Below, one piece after another: positions 9,194 to 20,529 of a DNA stretch of 24,631 nt. The translations under genes were made by a program, and so were the position numbers. The notes beneath the pieces were generated by a model. It saw nothing but the letters and a program-made list of their open reading frames with translations. It did not search any database and was not told the origin of the DNA. This DNA comes from Hypsibius dujardini (lineage: Eukaryota > Tardigrada > Eutardigrada > Parachela > Hypsibiidae): NCBI GenBank assembly GCA_001579985.1, contig LRSR01007102.1, positions 1-24,631 on the forward strand. The letters run 5' to 3'. Position 1 is the stretch's first letter. Each line of letters begins with the position of its first letter.

Positions 9194-10756
9194 CTACAAA
9201 AACGGGTTGAAGTTCTGATCCACAGGAGCGTGGTGGGAGGTTGGTTGCTGAAACCGGTTGGGAGCTTGCTGAAAGGCGGCGGCGTTGTTGTTCGGGCTGC
9301 TGGACAGCAGCGGCATCAGCGGTTGCGGGAGGCCTGAGTCGTACGACGCCACCGGCGGCGCGTTGATGTTGCGCAGCTGGTTGATGGTGGGCTGCGGCGC
9401 GGCCGCCTGATGGAACGGGTTGTTGATGGGCGCGGCGGTGGGGATTCCGCTGCCGGAGCCGCCGGAAAAGGGCCCGGTGAAGGGGTTCATAAAGACGGAG
9501 GAGGGCGCCGCGTTGGCGGCCGGTCGCACGGGCGTCACAAGCGATTCCAGGTCGACCAGCGCTGAGTTCTGGCCGAGAAAGTTCTGCGCGGGATTCTTCG
9601 GCTTGGCGGCGGCTGCCGCAATGTTGGATGGGGACGCGGAGGCGCTGTTAGAGCCGCTCATCGGTTGGAGGCTGGACCAGGGGTTGAGGGTAGCTGCCGC
9701 TGCTGATGGTAGGGATGGATAAACTGTGATGCGAACAAGGAGACGTTAGCCACTGAACGATACGAGCAAGTCGCGACAAATAGACCGGCAAGGAAAAGCA
9801 GACGGCATGACAAGAGCCAGAAAGAGAGACCAGGGAGATGTGCAAGCAGGTAGACACCAGCAAAGACATCCAGACAACTAGAAAGCCAACTCGAAAATCA
9901 GACACCCGACCACCAGACTGGCAAAAATAACTAAAACCAACGGACTGATAGACAGACAAACAACAGAATATCAAGACGTTTGACCATTCAGGCTCCGTTG
10001 TTACCATTCAGGCCGTTGTTGTTGCTATTACTACCGTTGCTGAGACTTCCGCCACCGAAAGCCGTCGATGACGACGACGACGCTGTCCCCGAGCTCCACG
10101 GATCGTTTAGCGTGCTACTGGCAAAGCCATTTCCATGCGCTGCGGACGGAGCAGGTGCCGCGGGTCGGGAACTCTCTAGCCCGAAATGATCATCACCGCC
10201 CCACGGGTCTGCTGCCGAACCGCCGTTTCGATGGCCACCGGGCGGAGAAGTCTGAGTGTCGTGGAACACGTCAAACAGCTCGTTTACACTGCTGACCGCT
10301 ACCGGCTTGTGCTTCTGATAGTCCGACTCGGACTCGCTGAGCGCAATCTGAAGCCGGACGTCGTCGCGCTGCCGGCGGCGATCCTCCTCGTCCGCTTCCT
10401 CCTTACTCATCGCCAAGGCGATTTGCAATTGGATCTCTTCCTCATTGGCGGTTTGAGGGCGTACAGCTTCCACTTCTGCAGGCAGATGGGGATTACGACC
10501 ACCGCCACCGGAGCCAGATGCGCCGAAGGAACCGCTGTGAGGGTGACCACTGCTTGGGGACATGCTGCTGTCGTCAATGCTGTAGTCACCGCGAGTCATG
10601 ATCCCACCAGGTGCGCCGTATTGGAAGCGCTCTCTTGTTTTGCTCGCCTAAACAAACCCGAAAATCAGTCGGTCCAGTAAAATGTATGTTTGTCTGTCTG
10701 TCTATCTGTCTGTCTCTTTGCCTACCTATCTGTCTGTCTGTCTGTCTGTCTTTCTT

Positions 10757-10791
<35 letters not shown>

Positions 10792-12315
10792 TTTTCTGCT
10801 TGTCTGTCTGTCTGTCTGTCTTTGTCTGCTTGTCTGTCTGTCTGTCTGTCCATTCCATCAATTCTCACCTTGACACGCTCGTTCTTAAGCTTCTCCTCAT
10901 CGGTCAGCAAGCTGCATACCTGCTTGGTAATAACAGTCAAGAGTGGCTAGTGACTACAGTGGGATATCTCTAGATAAAATGGCAGTAATCATCCAGCATC
11001 GCACCAACCTGTTTGGCCTTTTCCCGGACATTCATCCCGTGATCCTTATTCTCCTCAAAGAACTGGAAATTTTGCAGCGTCTGGATGAAGTAAAGGTTCT
11101 CCTTACAGTGCTGCGCCACCTTGTCGCTGCCGGCTTTGACGATGTAATCCAACACAACTAGCGCCTTATAGACGTGCCTCCAGTCTTTGCCGTTGTCGTT
11201 CAGTCGCTTCCACAGCATCTGCATGATGTCTGAGAAGGCCAGGTGGTTGTAGGTCATGTCAGCGATTTCCGACATCAATGAGGCCGCCGGACCCCATGGA
11301 TCTATCGGAGAAGAAAAGATAATGCAACTTACAAGACTACCCCTTAGTATCAAGCGTTGATTGTTCCATTTGAGTGATCGTTCAATAGCAATTAAATCAT
11401 ACTGGTAAATTGATTGATTGACAACCTATTTCTAATACCATTACTCTTCTCGCTTTAGACTTGGTTAGAAATCTACCAGTTCATTCTTAACACACTTCCG
11501 CTATGCGCATTCGCACTCGGCAATCTCGATTACCACAAACAATTTAGACAACTAGAAAATCAAATAAGAAACACGGGAATACGTCACACATGGATATGTT
11601 TGATTGATTGTTGATTGACTGAACAAATGCAAATGAAATCTGTGTGCTTGTTCAATTAATCAAGATGTCTCAAACTTGTTTTATCAAACTGAAGTAGAAC
11701 AACTGTAAAACTAAATTGACGGTCCCAAAGCCTCCTACACAAATGATAAATGCTCGCTTAGTCATTCCAAGTTAAGAATGTTGTATGTATCATCGAGATT
11801 TCCACTGTTCACCAACCAATCAATTCCTTGATTCTTGATTGGCTTGACTGACAAGAAATGACTTGCCAATTTTTTCTGCTCTCCATCTCGCCAGTCACAG
11901 ATACTCGTGCCAAATCTCTAAACTAAAAAACATTACCCTAGCCAATTTGCCATCCCCTTAACACAAAATATTGGAAACAGTCAGTGTTTAAATGCCAAAC
12001 ATCTACAGGGAGAAAAACACTTGTCAACTATGTGGACCAATGTCAGTTTCAATGACAATTCAATGCTTGATTGATTGAGTAGCTGAGCGTGTTGTATGCA
12101 CTCGTTCGAACGATTGATTGACTGATTGCACATAAAACCGCGAAACTCCCGCTTCAGCCGTTTTCCATCTTCCCACTTTTCCATGCCATTAAAACCGTCC
12201 CCTCCCCCTGAAGGTACTCACCGTTCGAAGTGGCCTCCCGCACCTTGACCTGCGCGTCGTTGTAGTTCCTCACGACATTCCTCACCGTCCGCAGACCTTT
12301 CTTCACATCTCCCAT
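9194..12315 (-). CDS. EPN: Epsin (ENTH-domain endocytic clathrin adaptor)
   Basis: Spliced model: 12315-12222, 11301-11009, 10919-10869, 10647-10005, 9723-9194; 1611 bases, 536 residues, all GT-AG and phase-consistent. Residues 1 to about 146 are an ENTH domain with the family hallmarks REATSNDPWGP, KRLND.GK.WRHVYKA and NVREKAKQ. ENTH domains bind PI(4,5)P2 and bend the plasma membrane, and the basic residues at 9, 12 and 26 sit where the lipid-contacting residues of mammalian epsin lie. Two ubiquitin-interacting motifs follow (about 215-229, EEEIQLQIALAMSKEEAD; about 242-254, RLQIALSESE). There are DPW motifs for AP-2 at 293 and 328, a clathrin-box-like LVDLESLV at 416-423, and three NPF motifs for EH-domain partners at 440, 462 and 533, the last ending the protein (NPFL). 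Length and motif order match animal epsins. Downstream in transcription is the PWWP gene, same strand. Known family role: clathrin-mediated endocytosis of ubiquitinated cargo, including Notch ligands. Very secure. Confidence 0.96.
9724..10004 (-). other. Epsin intron 4; retention would truncate the protein
   Basis: A 281-base intron between AATG|gtaaca and catcacag. Reading through the donor adds four residues and a stop, so a retained-intron transcript would encode ENTH, UIMs and DPW motifs but lose the clathrin box and all NPF motifs. It contains a few scattered GACA words. Confidence 0.75.
10683..10852 (-). repeat. TGTC/CTGT array in epsin intron 3
   Basis: Near-perfect CTGT units on the plus strand fill most of the 221-base intron 3 (10648-10868), leaving short flanks at each splice site. 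The transcript carries ACAG units. Confidence 0.95.
11302..12221 (-). other. Epsin intron 1, AT-leaning with scattered TTGATTGATTG words
   Basis: A 920-base intron (donor gtgagt, acceptor ctccgatag) between the first 31 codons and the DPWGP-containing exon. TTGATTGATTG-like words occur at about 11406, 11601, 12069 and 12112. No coding sequence or RNA gene is seen. Confidence 0.8.
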
Positions 12316-14301
12316 GCTGGCTGTTTCACTTTAAACGCCGATGACAATTAAATTCCCACAACAGTATGTGTGAAATATCAAGTTCACGATTCCCCAACAA
12401 TTCCAGAATTTTAGGCCAAGCACGTGTCTCTCAAGTATATCCCTACGAGAACAGCAATACCCAACGGAACGGATGTGTGAAGGTTCTTGCTCGCTCGCTC
12501 GGAGGAATGATGATGTGGTGCGTTTGTTGTGGTGTGGTGCGTTTCGCCGTTTTTACGGCTTGCTTGAGCTTTTTCTCTCTCGTCCTCGGTCTCTCGTGTG
12601 GCTTGTCTTGAGAAACGCACAGTTCACGGTATCAAATGAATGAAACATGTGAATCGAGGAGATAAGAGAAAGGGGCCGCAGATTTGGAGGCGGGGCTGCT
12701 GGCCTTGCATAGTGATTCGCTTGTTTGCGTCCCGCCGACCAATCGCAACTTTACTGCAGTCATTTCACCCAATCAGCGGCGTATATGCGAGAAGAGAATT
12801 TAAATCAGGTCAGAATCGCGAGTAGCCGTTTTTACGGACTGCTCTCGCGGTAATGGTGTACAAACATTTCTAGACCTCAACGGAAATTGACTATGTGAGG
12901 TCTCATGAAGTACGGAGGTAAGAGGACACTTTAGTTTTCTTATGCGGTTCTCTATTCTTGGACGGAGAAACGAAATGATCTGATTTAGTAGTCGTTCCTC
13001 GCGGTCGCTAGACTGACCGTGTTCCGCCGTTCCCTTGCGTGTGTCACAACATGAAAACGTGAGTAGTCCGCTTGTTTTTTCATCAGCACTCGTCATTATT
13101 ATTAGCCCACCTTTCTGTTACACATTCTGCGGCATTAACAATACTATATCTTGATCCTCACATAGACAACAGAACAGTGTGTGTTTGTTGGCCGAAACAG
13201 TGGAACAAAGTCCGAAAGCGAACTCGCGCAAATATTTGCGAACAATATCGTCGCTTCCACCGATCTCGCAACACAGTCAGTCTTTACATTCCCCGATAGA
13301 GTAATAGTGAAGTCTTGAAAAGAGCATGGGCCAAAAAGAGTCGCGTCAACCAACCGATAAATAGGAACACTTTCCACGTCGTCTGCCGTGGGGGAGCGGT
13401 CAGACAGTAAGAGAGAACAGAAAGAGGCATGAGAGTCAAATCAAGAGAAAATCAAAAAGAGAAACAAAACCGGAAATTAAACCGCGCCATAAGACAGAGA
13501 GAGAAAAAAACGACAATGACTTCCAATGAGCGAAAAAATTACAACAAGAAATGGGAGGGAGGAAGAAGGAACATGTTATACACAGTGACGGCTAAAACAG
13601 CGAAGTGATCAAATTCGATATGGGTGGTACAGTATGAAAAATGGGTGAAACGTGACAGGTAAGCGCTAACACCAGAAATTATTTTAGAACTTTCTGAAGA
13701 GCTTTCGGCAGCGAGCTTTCAGATCACGCGTGTAAAAGGTCCAGCCGGTAAAAGCTGAAAATATATCTTTTTCTCTCTTTCTCCCTACAGGTGGCGACGG
13801 TGGCGTTGATGTAATGATGAGATGATACGCGATGATCCAGATTCGCGAACAACAAATGAAATATATATATATATATATCGTAGAAATCTGTGATGTGAAA
13901 GTCAGGTCGGGAAGAGGTTCCCTCCGCGTCCGGTCGACTCCACCTTCCTCCGCAGCAAAGACACGCAGTAATCGCCAGGCATCCCCGTCTCCAGTAAGTC
14001 AAAAAATCACACTGTGTGGGCCGCACCCACACACACACGGCAGCCGGTCCGAATTAATTAACAAAGTCGCCTAGTGCCGTGCCGTGCCGTCACCGAAGAG
14101 ATACAGGAGGTCCGGACCCGAAAAAAACACCAAGAGGGTGTGGCAGTGCCGCGCGATTGTATCTGTGTGGGGGCTAGTAGTGTAGGGCAGTAAGCCGTGC
14201 GCGTTGTGATGGCGGACGAGAACCACCAGAGCTGCCAGGACGAATTCCAATTTCCAACCACACGACTGAAGTTTGCGCAGAGTCTCTGGTGTCGGGGTCT
14301 C
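12316..14301. other. Intergenic region: epsin upstream flank and UBL3 3' flank
   Basis: About 2 kb without a defensible gene. An acceptor-like gtgaaacag ends five bases before the epsin ATG. A perfect (AT)n run lies at about 13860-13878. No clear minus-strand AATAAA was found for UBL3, so its 3' end is undefined. Open frames here lack domain features or splice support. Confidence 0.6.
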
Positions 14302-15206
14302 TCAGCAGATGGTGCAGCAGGAACTGCAGCAACTCCTGCTTCCGGTCTTCTTTTGCTTCGGATCGTCTATGAGTGCCACACAACACATTATTAGCGTTTA
14401 CATACTTGTATATTTGCAGGTCAGCTTATCTTCTTTTCCGTCTGTCAGTTTGTCAGTCATTCAGTCATTCTGTCTGTCTGTCTGTTTCTCTCTCTCTTTC
14501 AGACTGTCCTGTCTCTTTGCGTGTCTATGTTTGCCTGCCTGTTTGTCTGGCTGCCTATGGATATGGGTCTTAGTCCAGAATTGTTCATTTCTATGCCTGT
14601 TCATCTACAAACAGCTGTCGGCCAGAAACACTACTCAGGGCCTACATCCGCATTAAAGTGTTTGCCCGTTGCCATTTGTACTGCGAGTTCTACTCGCGAT
14701 GTGTGGTATATGAGTCAGTCTGTCTGCCGTGGCTGCCTACCGCCAATAAAACCTCCTAAAGCTCCATTAAGGCGATTGCTTACCTTGTGAATTTGGCTCG
14801 GGTAAATGTTCTCTGGGCACTAAATGCATCACAGTGGTTTTTCCCAGCGGCAAATTAAGCGCTGTGCATCAAAAATAGAGAAGAGAAAGAGAGACCCCGG
14901 TTAGTGCTCATCATCAAACACAACACAACAGACCACTCATCTCGCTTTATACGGATAGGGCTTCCACCGATGCGGAAACCTTCTTACCGCCGAGGGTCAC
15001 GTTGCCGTGCAGAAACCGGCCGTGATAGATGAGCCGGAGTATTTCCGCTTTCGTAACAATACGTGTTCCCCAATCTGTGGGGGACAAAATGACGGAGGAA
15101 TTGAGATGTGCATGTTAGATATAGTCACAGAAGCAAAGATGAGGACGGAAATCAAACGGGCAGGCAGTCAGACCGAAAGACAAACAGACAGACAGACAGA
15201 CAGACA

Positions 15207-15254
<48 letters not shown>

Positions 15255-18200
15255 GCAGGCAGACCGAAAGACAAACAGACAAACAGACAAACAGACAAAC
15301 AGACAGACAGGTAGACAGGCAACAAGAACACACCTTCCGGCCAGTTGTCATAAACATGGTGGGCAATCTCTGTGGCGGTGGTGGTTGGCAGGAAAAGGAA
15401 CTCCTTCGTCTTTCCGCTGACAATGATGAGTTTCAGGTTTATCTGCAAGACGAAAAAAGCAACATATAAAGCCCCGCTCAATTGGTAATTCTCACACAAT
15501 TCCAACAACGAGCGCTCATTCGTCATGGGCTAATTCGCAGCTCCTGACACTAGAGTGGGTGATCAACTGGCGCGCACCGCGCGTAAGACATTCCACAGCC
15601 GAGACCGCGTCTACGCCAAATAAACAACATCTCATCCAATCTATTTCCACACAAAACAAATACACACATACACACAAGACTCATTTTTGGACCCTTGTGC
15701 GCCCACTCACAAATTTTCCGGCCGCGACCGCGATCACCGTGTCTCATAGCTAGACGCCAATTTGCTACTTACTTCAAATATCTCAAGGACAGTTTGCGCC
15801 AAAGAAAACAGACAACACAACGTCAAAGTAAACAGACCTTAATTCAAACAGACACATAGATGGCCTAGTCGCACACAGGCAGACAAGACAAGACAAGTCA
15901 ACACACAAACACGCAGACGGAAGACAGACGGACAGACAGACAGACAGACATGTGAGGCAGACAACTGATCAATCCACCAGGGAGCAAGACGAATTCACGC
16001 ACAGACACCTGGTGGTTTTTTGTCAAGACGCTTAACGAACGCTCCAGTTGACGCGAGAACAGGTTTTCCCGCTACCGACAGAGAGACAAGAACAGTTAAA
16101 GCCTCACTTTAAAGTTAATTACGCATTACACCATTAACGACACATGCGAAGAAATTTAACTGCCTGTACATCACGACTGAAAGGACGGATGCTTTTTTCC
16201 GCCGCCGTCGCCATCAGTGATCTTTCAACGCGACCGGCAGTCTCTACCACGCTCGACCGGTTATCCAATCACACCGTCCATCTGTGTCTGTGTCCTGCCT
16301 GTTCATATAAAGTAGTGTACACGGCACTAAAAATACTAATAAAAAAAACTCAGCGAGCAATTTCAGTCAGAGAAAAAAGCCATTCCAATCGAACGATGTG
16401 CGGCGCCGGAAAATCGCTTTTCAAGAAGCGCTCTCTCGTTCTTCTTCAATCTCAGTCTCGCAGTCACACGGACCGAACATATTGACAGATTCCCTCATTT
16501 TCCGATCGGTTCTTCTCCTTCAGCTTCTGCCGAGTCCGCCGTACAAGCAGCAGCAGCAGTGATCGATTTGCGAAACGATCAAGCAAACGCGTTCGCGAGA
16601 GCGCCGGCACGCTTCACGTTCATTCCATATCATCATCGTCGTCGAAAAAAACACTAAGAAGGGAGAGTAAGAGAGAGAGCGAGAAAAAATCTCGTGTTTG
16701 TAAACGCATCGTGTGTATGTATAGTTGTGTGTGTAGACGGAAACCACACACACACAAAGAAGAAAACGAGAGAAACGTCGGAAGGAGCGAAAAATGGATG
16801 TATTACATCATCTCCTCCCCTCCTCCCCCTCGCCCCAAACCGACACTATGGCGCGATATATTTCATAACAAGGCACACATGTACACTCTGTCGCGCCGTT
16901 CCATCCATTGGCATTCGAGCGGACGATAATGGCTTCTTCCCACTTTTGCGATGACAAGTGGGAGAAGAAATCATTCTCGTTTGAGGGGACACAAGGAGCG
17001 TCGCAGTGTGATCCGTTCCGGGGTGAGTAAGAAGAGGGAGCTGTGATCGAGACACCGTTCGGTGTGTCACCGACAGGGTCGCGTTTGGTACAGATGGAGG
17101 ATCACGTGAAGAAATGCATTTTTATATCCCACAGACAAGTGTTTGGATTTCAGGCAGATTGTTTTGCCAAAGTCTGATGAGCCAGGCAATACAGACAGAT
17201 CGAGAGACAGATAAAAGACGCGCAAGACAGATAGACACAGACAAACAAACATGCAGACAGAGGAGTTGACAGACAGACATGCAGACAGGCAAACAGACAG
17301 AAAGACAGACAGGCAGGCAGGCAAACAGACAGAAAGACAGAGAAGTTGACAAACAGCCAGACTGACTGATAGCAATTGACAGATAGAAACTGGCAGACAG
17401 ACCAACAAACAGACATACTACACGGACAATGACACAGCCTTCTTCCAACCCTTTTGGGACGCGAGGCACGTTGACATCCTTCTCGCCGAGGAACCCTCGA
17501 TCGACACACGGTTCGGTATGTTACAAACGAGAAACAGTGGTGACCAGCAGAGACGAATGAGGTGTGGGAAGATGGTGACAGACGGGAGGCATCTGAAAAG
17601 ACAAGCTCAAAAACGACGCCAGTCATGGGTAAGTTTGTTAAGTTATCCAATCCGCCGACTGGGTCGTCGATTATTTCTGCATTTGTAAAAAACACAACGA
17701 CCGACAAGCTCTGACACCAATCCATATCCATCCACACACAAGCCGTGATGTGGTGTGGCTGGCAGCGTCCGTGTCTGAGGCACGACGATGGCATCACCAA
17801 CCGGACGTGGAACTGCACAAAGTCGCCGGCTTCTTGATATTTTAGGCGGTGCAAGTCAATACTGGTATCTCTCAAGAGTCAACTGGGGATTATGTATGAA
17901 GCATCAAACAACACACAATCAGTCGTGCAAATATACTAGTACAGTTTTAATCACACACAGACAGGTGTTGGGATTACAGGCACAATTTCTCCAGACAATC
18001 TCCGACCAGCCCGAGAAGACAGGCAGACAGATAGACAAAAAAACCAGGCAGGCAGGAAGCAGGAAGGCACAAACAGGTAAGACAGATAGAAATAGCAGGC
18101 AGGAAGACAGAGACAAAAATGTAGAGAAGCAATCACGAACAGAAGGAAAGATAGATCCACAGACAGACAGACAGAAAGACGGACATACAGACAAACAGGC

Positions 18201-20529
18201 GGTCAAACCCACGACATTCCCCTAAAAAAAGGCAAACCAATTCAGGTGAGCCATCCGCAAGCAAACTCGATAAAAAACCGTCGATAAACTTCGTGCCAAA
18301 TTCCATTCATCCCACAATCAGACACCCCACATCCCTCACACCACAAACACGTTCCACAAACAACACACAGACACACGATCCCCATGACCGTCCCCACTAC
18401 ACATTCCCCGGGAAGTCTTTCCGCGAACAACGAAGCTATCTGACAAGACTCATTAAGACTCCCTCTTCTCCTCCTTCAGCCCTTTCATCTTCCCATGCGA
18501 CTTCAAAGACCCCATCCCTGCAGATGGCTAATGTTGGCGGCTCCCCACCACATCACCCGATATCATCCGACGCGTGTGTGTGTGACATAATCCAATATGA
18601 CCTTTCCGGTGGACCGACACGCGGTAAGTTGTTCTGCACGCCCTCTTGGGAACCCTCTCTCATCGTCCCTAAATAAGGGGGAAGAAAAAGGGGGGGGGGT
18701 GATGATGATCGCCGCCAAGTATCGACCGAATTCAGCACGCGAACTCCATCGGGAGGAAACGTGAGCGTTACGTCAGACGGGGGAGAGTCAGATTCCCATC
18801 TCCCCCTCCGTCGTGTGGTACTGCACTACACAATGCAATGTCAGCTGCAGGGAGTTCAGGAAGAGAAATCCCTTTCCCTCTTTCTGGTCTGTCTGTCTGT
18901 GTGGTGTGGAAGCTTCCGGTCGTCTTCGACAAATCCCTCTGCGCTTCTTCTTCCTGCTGCTCTCTGGCCTTGCCGCGGGATCACGCGAGATGAAAAACTG
19001 TACACACACACACACACACCCATGCAGAAATAAAATACAAAGAGCACTCCTCCAGAGTCGTCCTGCAGTGATATGAAAAAAAATAAATTTAAAGCCCGGT
19101 ATTTGCATAAACCTTCCCGACGACCAAAGACGTCATCGGAAATGGAGCCTGAAAGGCAAACGCAACAGCCCTTGATGAAACGTACCGAAACACATGTGAC
19201 GTGTATCCTTCACGCTGCGGTGGTTGTGGCAATCGCAAAGGTTGCCCTCGAGAGGTTTTGGCCGCAGTTTGTATATTACGCTCGTCGTTGAGAGAGATGG
19301 ACACAATTTGCAAGTCGGCGTGACTTCTTCTCCGTTTTCAATCACACGGACACGCGGGGGCCAGTAAGAAAAGACATTACACATTTGTGTTATGCAAGAG
19401 ATTTCTGCGAGGCGTGCCAGCGAAATGCACGCAACCAACGCCGGGAGAACAATGCGAACATGTGTTGCAGCCAAGTTAGGTCTCTGTCGTTGATGAACAG
19501 CGAAACACCTGGCCGAACTTGGCTGCAACAATGTCGGTTTGTCAAATTCAAAAGACAGAGGCCCAACCACACAAAGCGGAAGAACGGAATAGAAGATAGG
19601 CATAATAAAGAAATCGAACAAATACAGACGAAGCATGATTTGAGGTTCGGATGGGAAACAATCGACCGAGACAGACACTATGGCAGAGTTCGAGGAGTCC
19701 TCGCGACTTCGTCGGTCCGCTTCACATGACGTTCGGACCTGGAGACAGGAAAAAAGACCAAAAATGCCTGCAGTGAGGCAAACACGGCATCGCAAAACAA
19801 AAACCATCCGGCCAGGTTCGTCCACTTCTTTTCCTCGGCGCTACTCACGAGAAGCCTTACAGACAAACTTGATTTTGAAGCCTTCCTCCTCGAATTCTAC
19901 CCTTCACAATGATGCCTTGCTCATTTGCAATAAGCTCAGCGACAGTTCGGAACGGAGGCAGCTGAAATTCGACAGTTTTCTAACGAATGCAACAAGTCCA
20001 ACCAAGTTCAGCCAGACTAGAGTTCTTTTCAGAGACAAACTGGACGAACTTGGCTAAAACAGATTCAACAGGACGAAAGAAGCGTGAGTTGTCGCTTCGC
20101 AACACCGAGAAGTATTTCTCTAGCAGCAGCATGACCTCTACCAACACAGACCAGCTGATGACTATAACGATGAAGGGTACTGCAGATGTTCCCAGGAGAC
20201 AAACTCTCTGGCGCGTCTATCGGGGGAGAAGAAAACGCAACATTCTGTTTGTTTTTCCCCAGTTTGACCGCGGAAAAAATGTTGTTGTGCCCCGATCTCC
20301 GTCCGACGAGAGGTGTGTCGTGTCGAATAAGCAAGACGGGAGAGATCAACGATTAGGCATATTAAAGTCACACGAAAGGTGCCAGCGACCTGTCGCGTGA
20401 CGTCAACAGCTTCCAAGGAGCGGATATCGACTTCTGCACGTCGTTACACTGGAATTTTTCACGGAAAACAGGGCAACGCATGAAATCACTCACCATATCG
20501 GCAGGCGTCTTGCGGGACGCCATTGTCAT
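14302..20529 (-). CDS. UBL3: UBL3-type membrane-anchored ubiquitin-fold protein
   Basis: Spliced model: 20529-20494, 15442-15334, 15074-14988, 14861-14784, 14366-14302; 375 bases, 124 residues, all GT-AG and in phase. The protein matches animal UBL3 along its length: PADM-INL, LI.VSGKTKEFLF, HVYDNWP.DW, ILRLIY.GRFLHGNVTLGAL, LP.GKTTVMHLV.RE, LPEPNSQ. The fold is a single beta-grasp domain without a C-terminal diglycine. The last four residues, CTIC, form a CAAX box, as UBL3 is prenylated and held at membranes; the family is linked to protein sorting into extracellular vesicles. Odd here: five cysteines in the last nine residues, where vertebrate UBL3 ends in a short Cys-Cys CAAX tail. Two ATGs compete: 20529, and 20523 with the better context (A at -3, G at +4), which would give 122 residues. 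Intron 1 is about 5 kb while the other three are 126-417 bases. Very secure. Confidence 0.95.
14425..14560 (-). repeat. Short diffuse CTGT tract in UBL3 intron 4
   Basis: Interrupted TCTG/GTCT units on the plus strand within intron 4 (14367-14783). The transcript has the ACAG version. Confidence 0.7.
15160..15322 (-). repeat. GACA array in UBL3 intron 2
   Basis: Near-continuous GACA/CAGA units on the plus strand fill most of intron 2 (15075-15333) and end about a dozen bases from the exon 2 donor (gtgtgt). The transcript carries CUGU units. Confidence 0.95.
17180..17415. repeat. GACA-type tract in UBL3 intron 1
   Basis: Interrupted CAGA/GACA units on the plus strand, mixed with GGCA variants. 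Confidence 0.85.
18020..18215. repeat. GACA-type tract in UBL3 intron 1
   Basis: Loose GACA/CAGG units on the plus strand. The sequence just before it (about 17957-17990) resembles the sequence before the 17180 tract (about 17133-17166), suggesting both derive from one repeat type. Confidence 0.75.
19463..19530. repeat. Inverted repeat, 18-base arms, 32-base loop
   Basis: The left arm tgttgcagccaagttagg (19463-19480) and right arm ccgaacttggctgcaaca (19513-19530) pair with one mismatch. The stem can extend four more pairs past a one-base bulge. It lies in UBL3 intron 1 and could be a hairpin in the pre-mRNA or a remnant of terminal inverted repeats. Confidence 0.85.
20002..20053. repeat. Second, related inverted repeat
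   Basis: Arms ccaagttcagccag (20002-20015) and ctggacgaacttgg (20040-20053) pair at 12 of 14 positions around a 24-base loop. The CCAAGTT/AACTTGG core is the same as in the hairpin about 500 bases to the left. Confidence 0.7.

Larger units (their letters stand above)
15443..20493 (-). other. UBL3 intron 1, about 5 kb
   Basis: Bounded by ATG|gtgagt at 20493 and cttgcag at 15443. It contains scattered GACA-type tracts (about 15840-15955, 17180-17415, 18020-18215), CA runs (about 16746-16757 and 19002-19019), a G-run at about 18690-18700 and two related hairpins (19463-19530, 20002-20053). Long open frames inside it (for example minus 19133-19825) show no domain, splice context or conserved-looking motif, so I do not call genes here. 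Confidence 0.75.

Noticed and set aside
8376-15442. Operon of the three co-oriented genes
   Set aside because: Gaps of 0.7 and 2.0 kb are too long to argue for a polycistron from sequence alone, and no leader evidence is available.
19133-19825. 230-codon minus-strand open frame in UBL3 intron 1
   Set aside because: No recognisable domain, composition without coding character, no splice context, and it spans a hairpin. It could be a lineage-specific gene, but I cannot support it.
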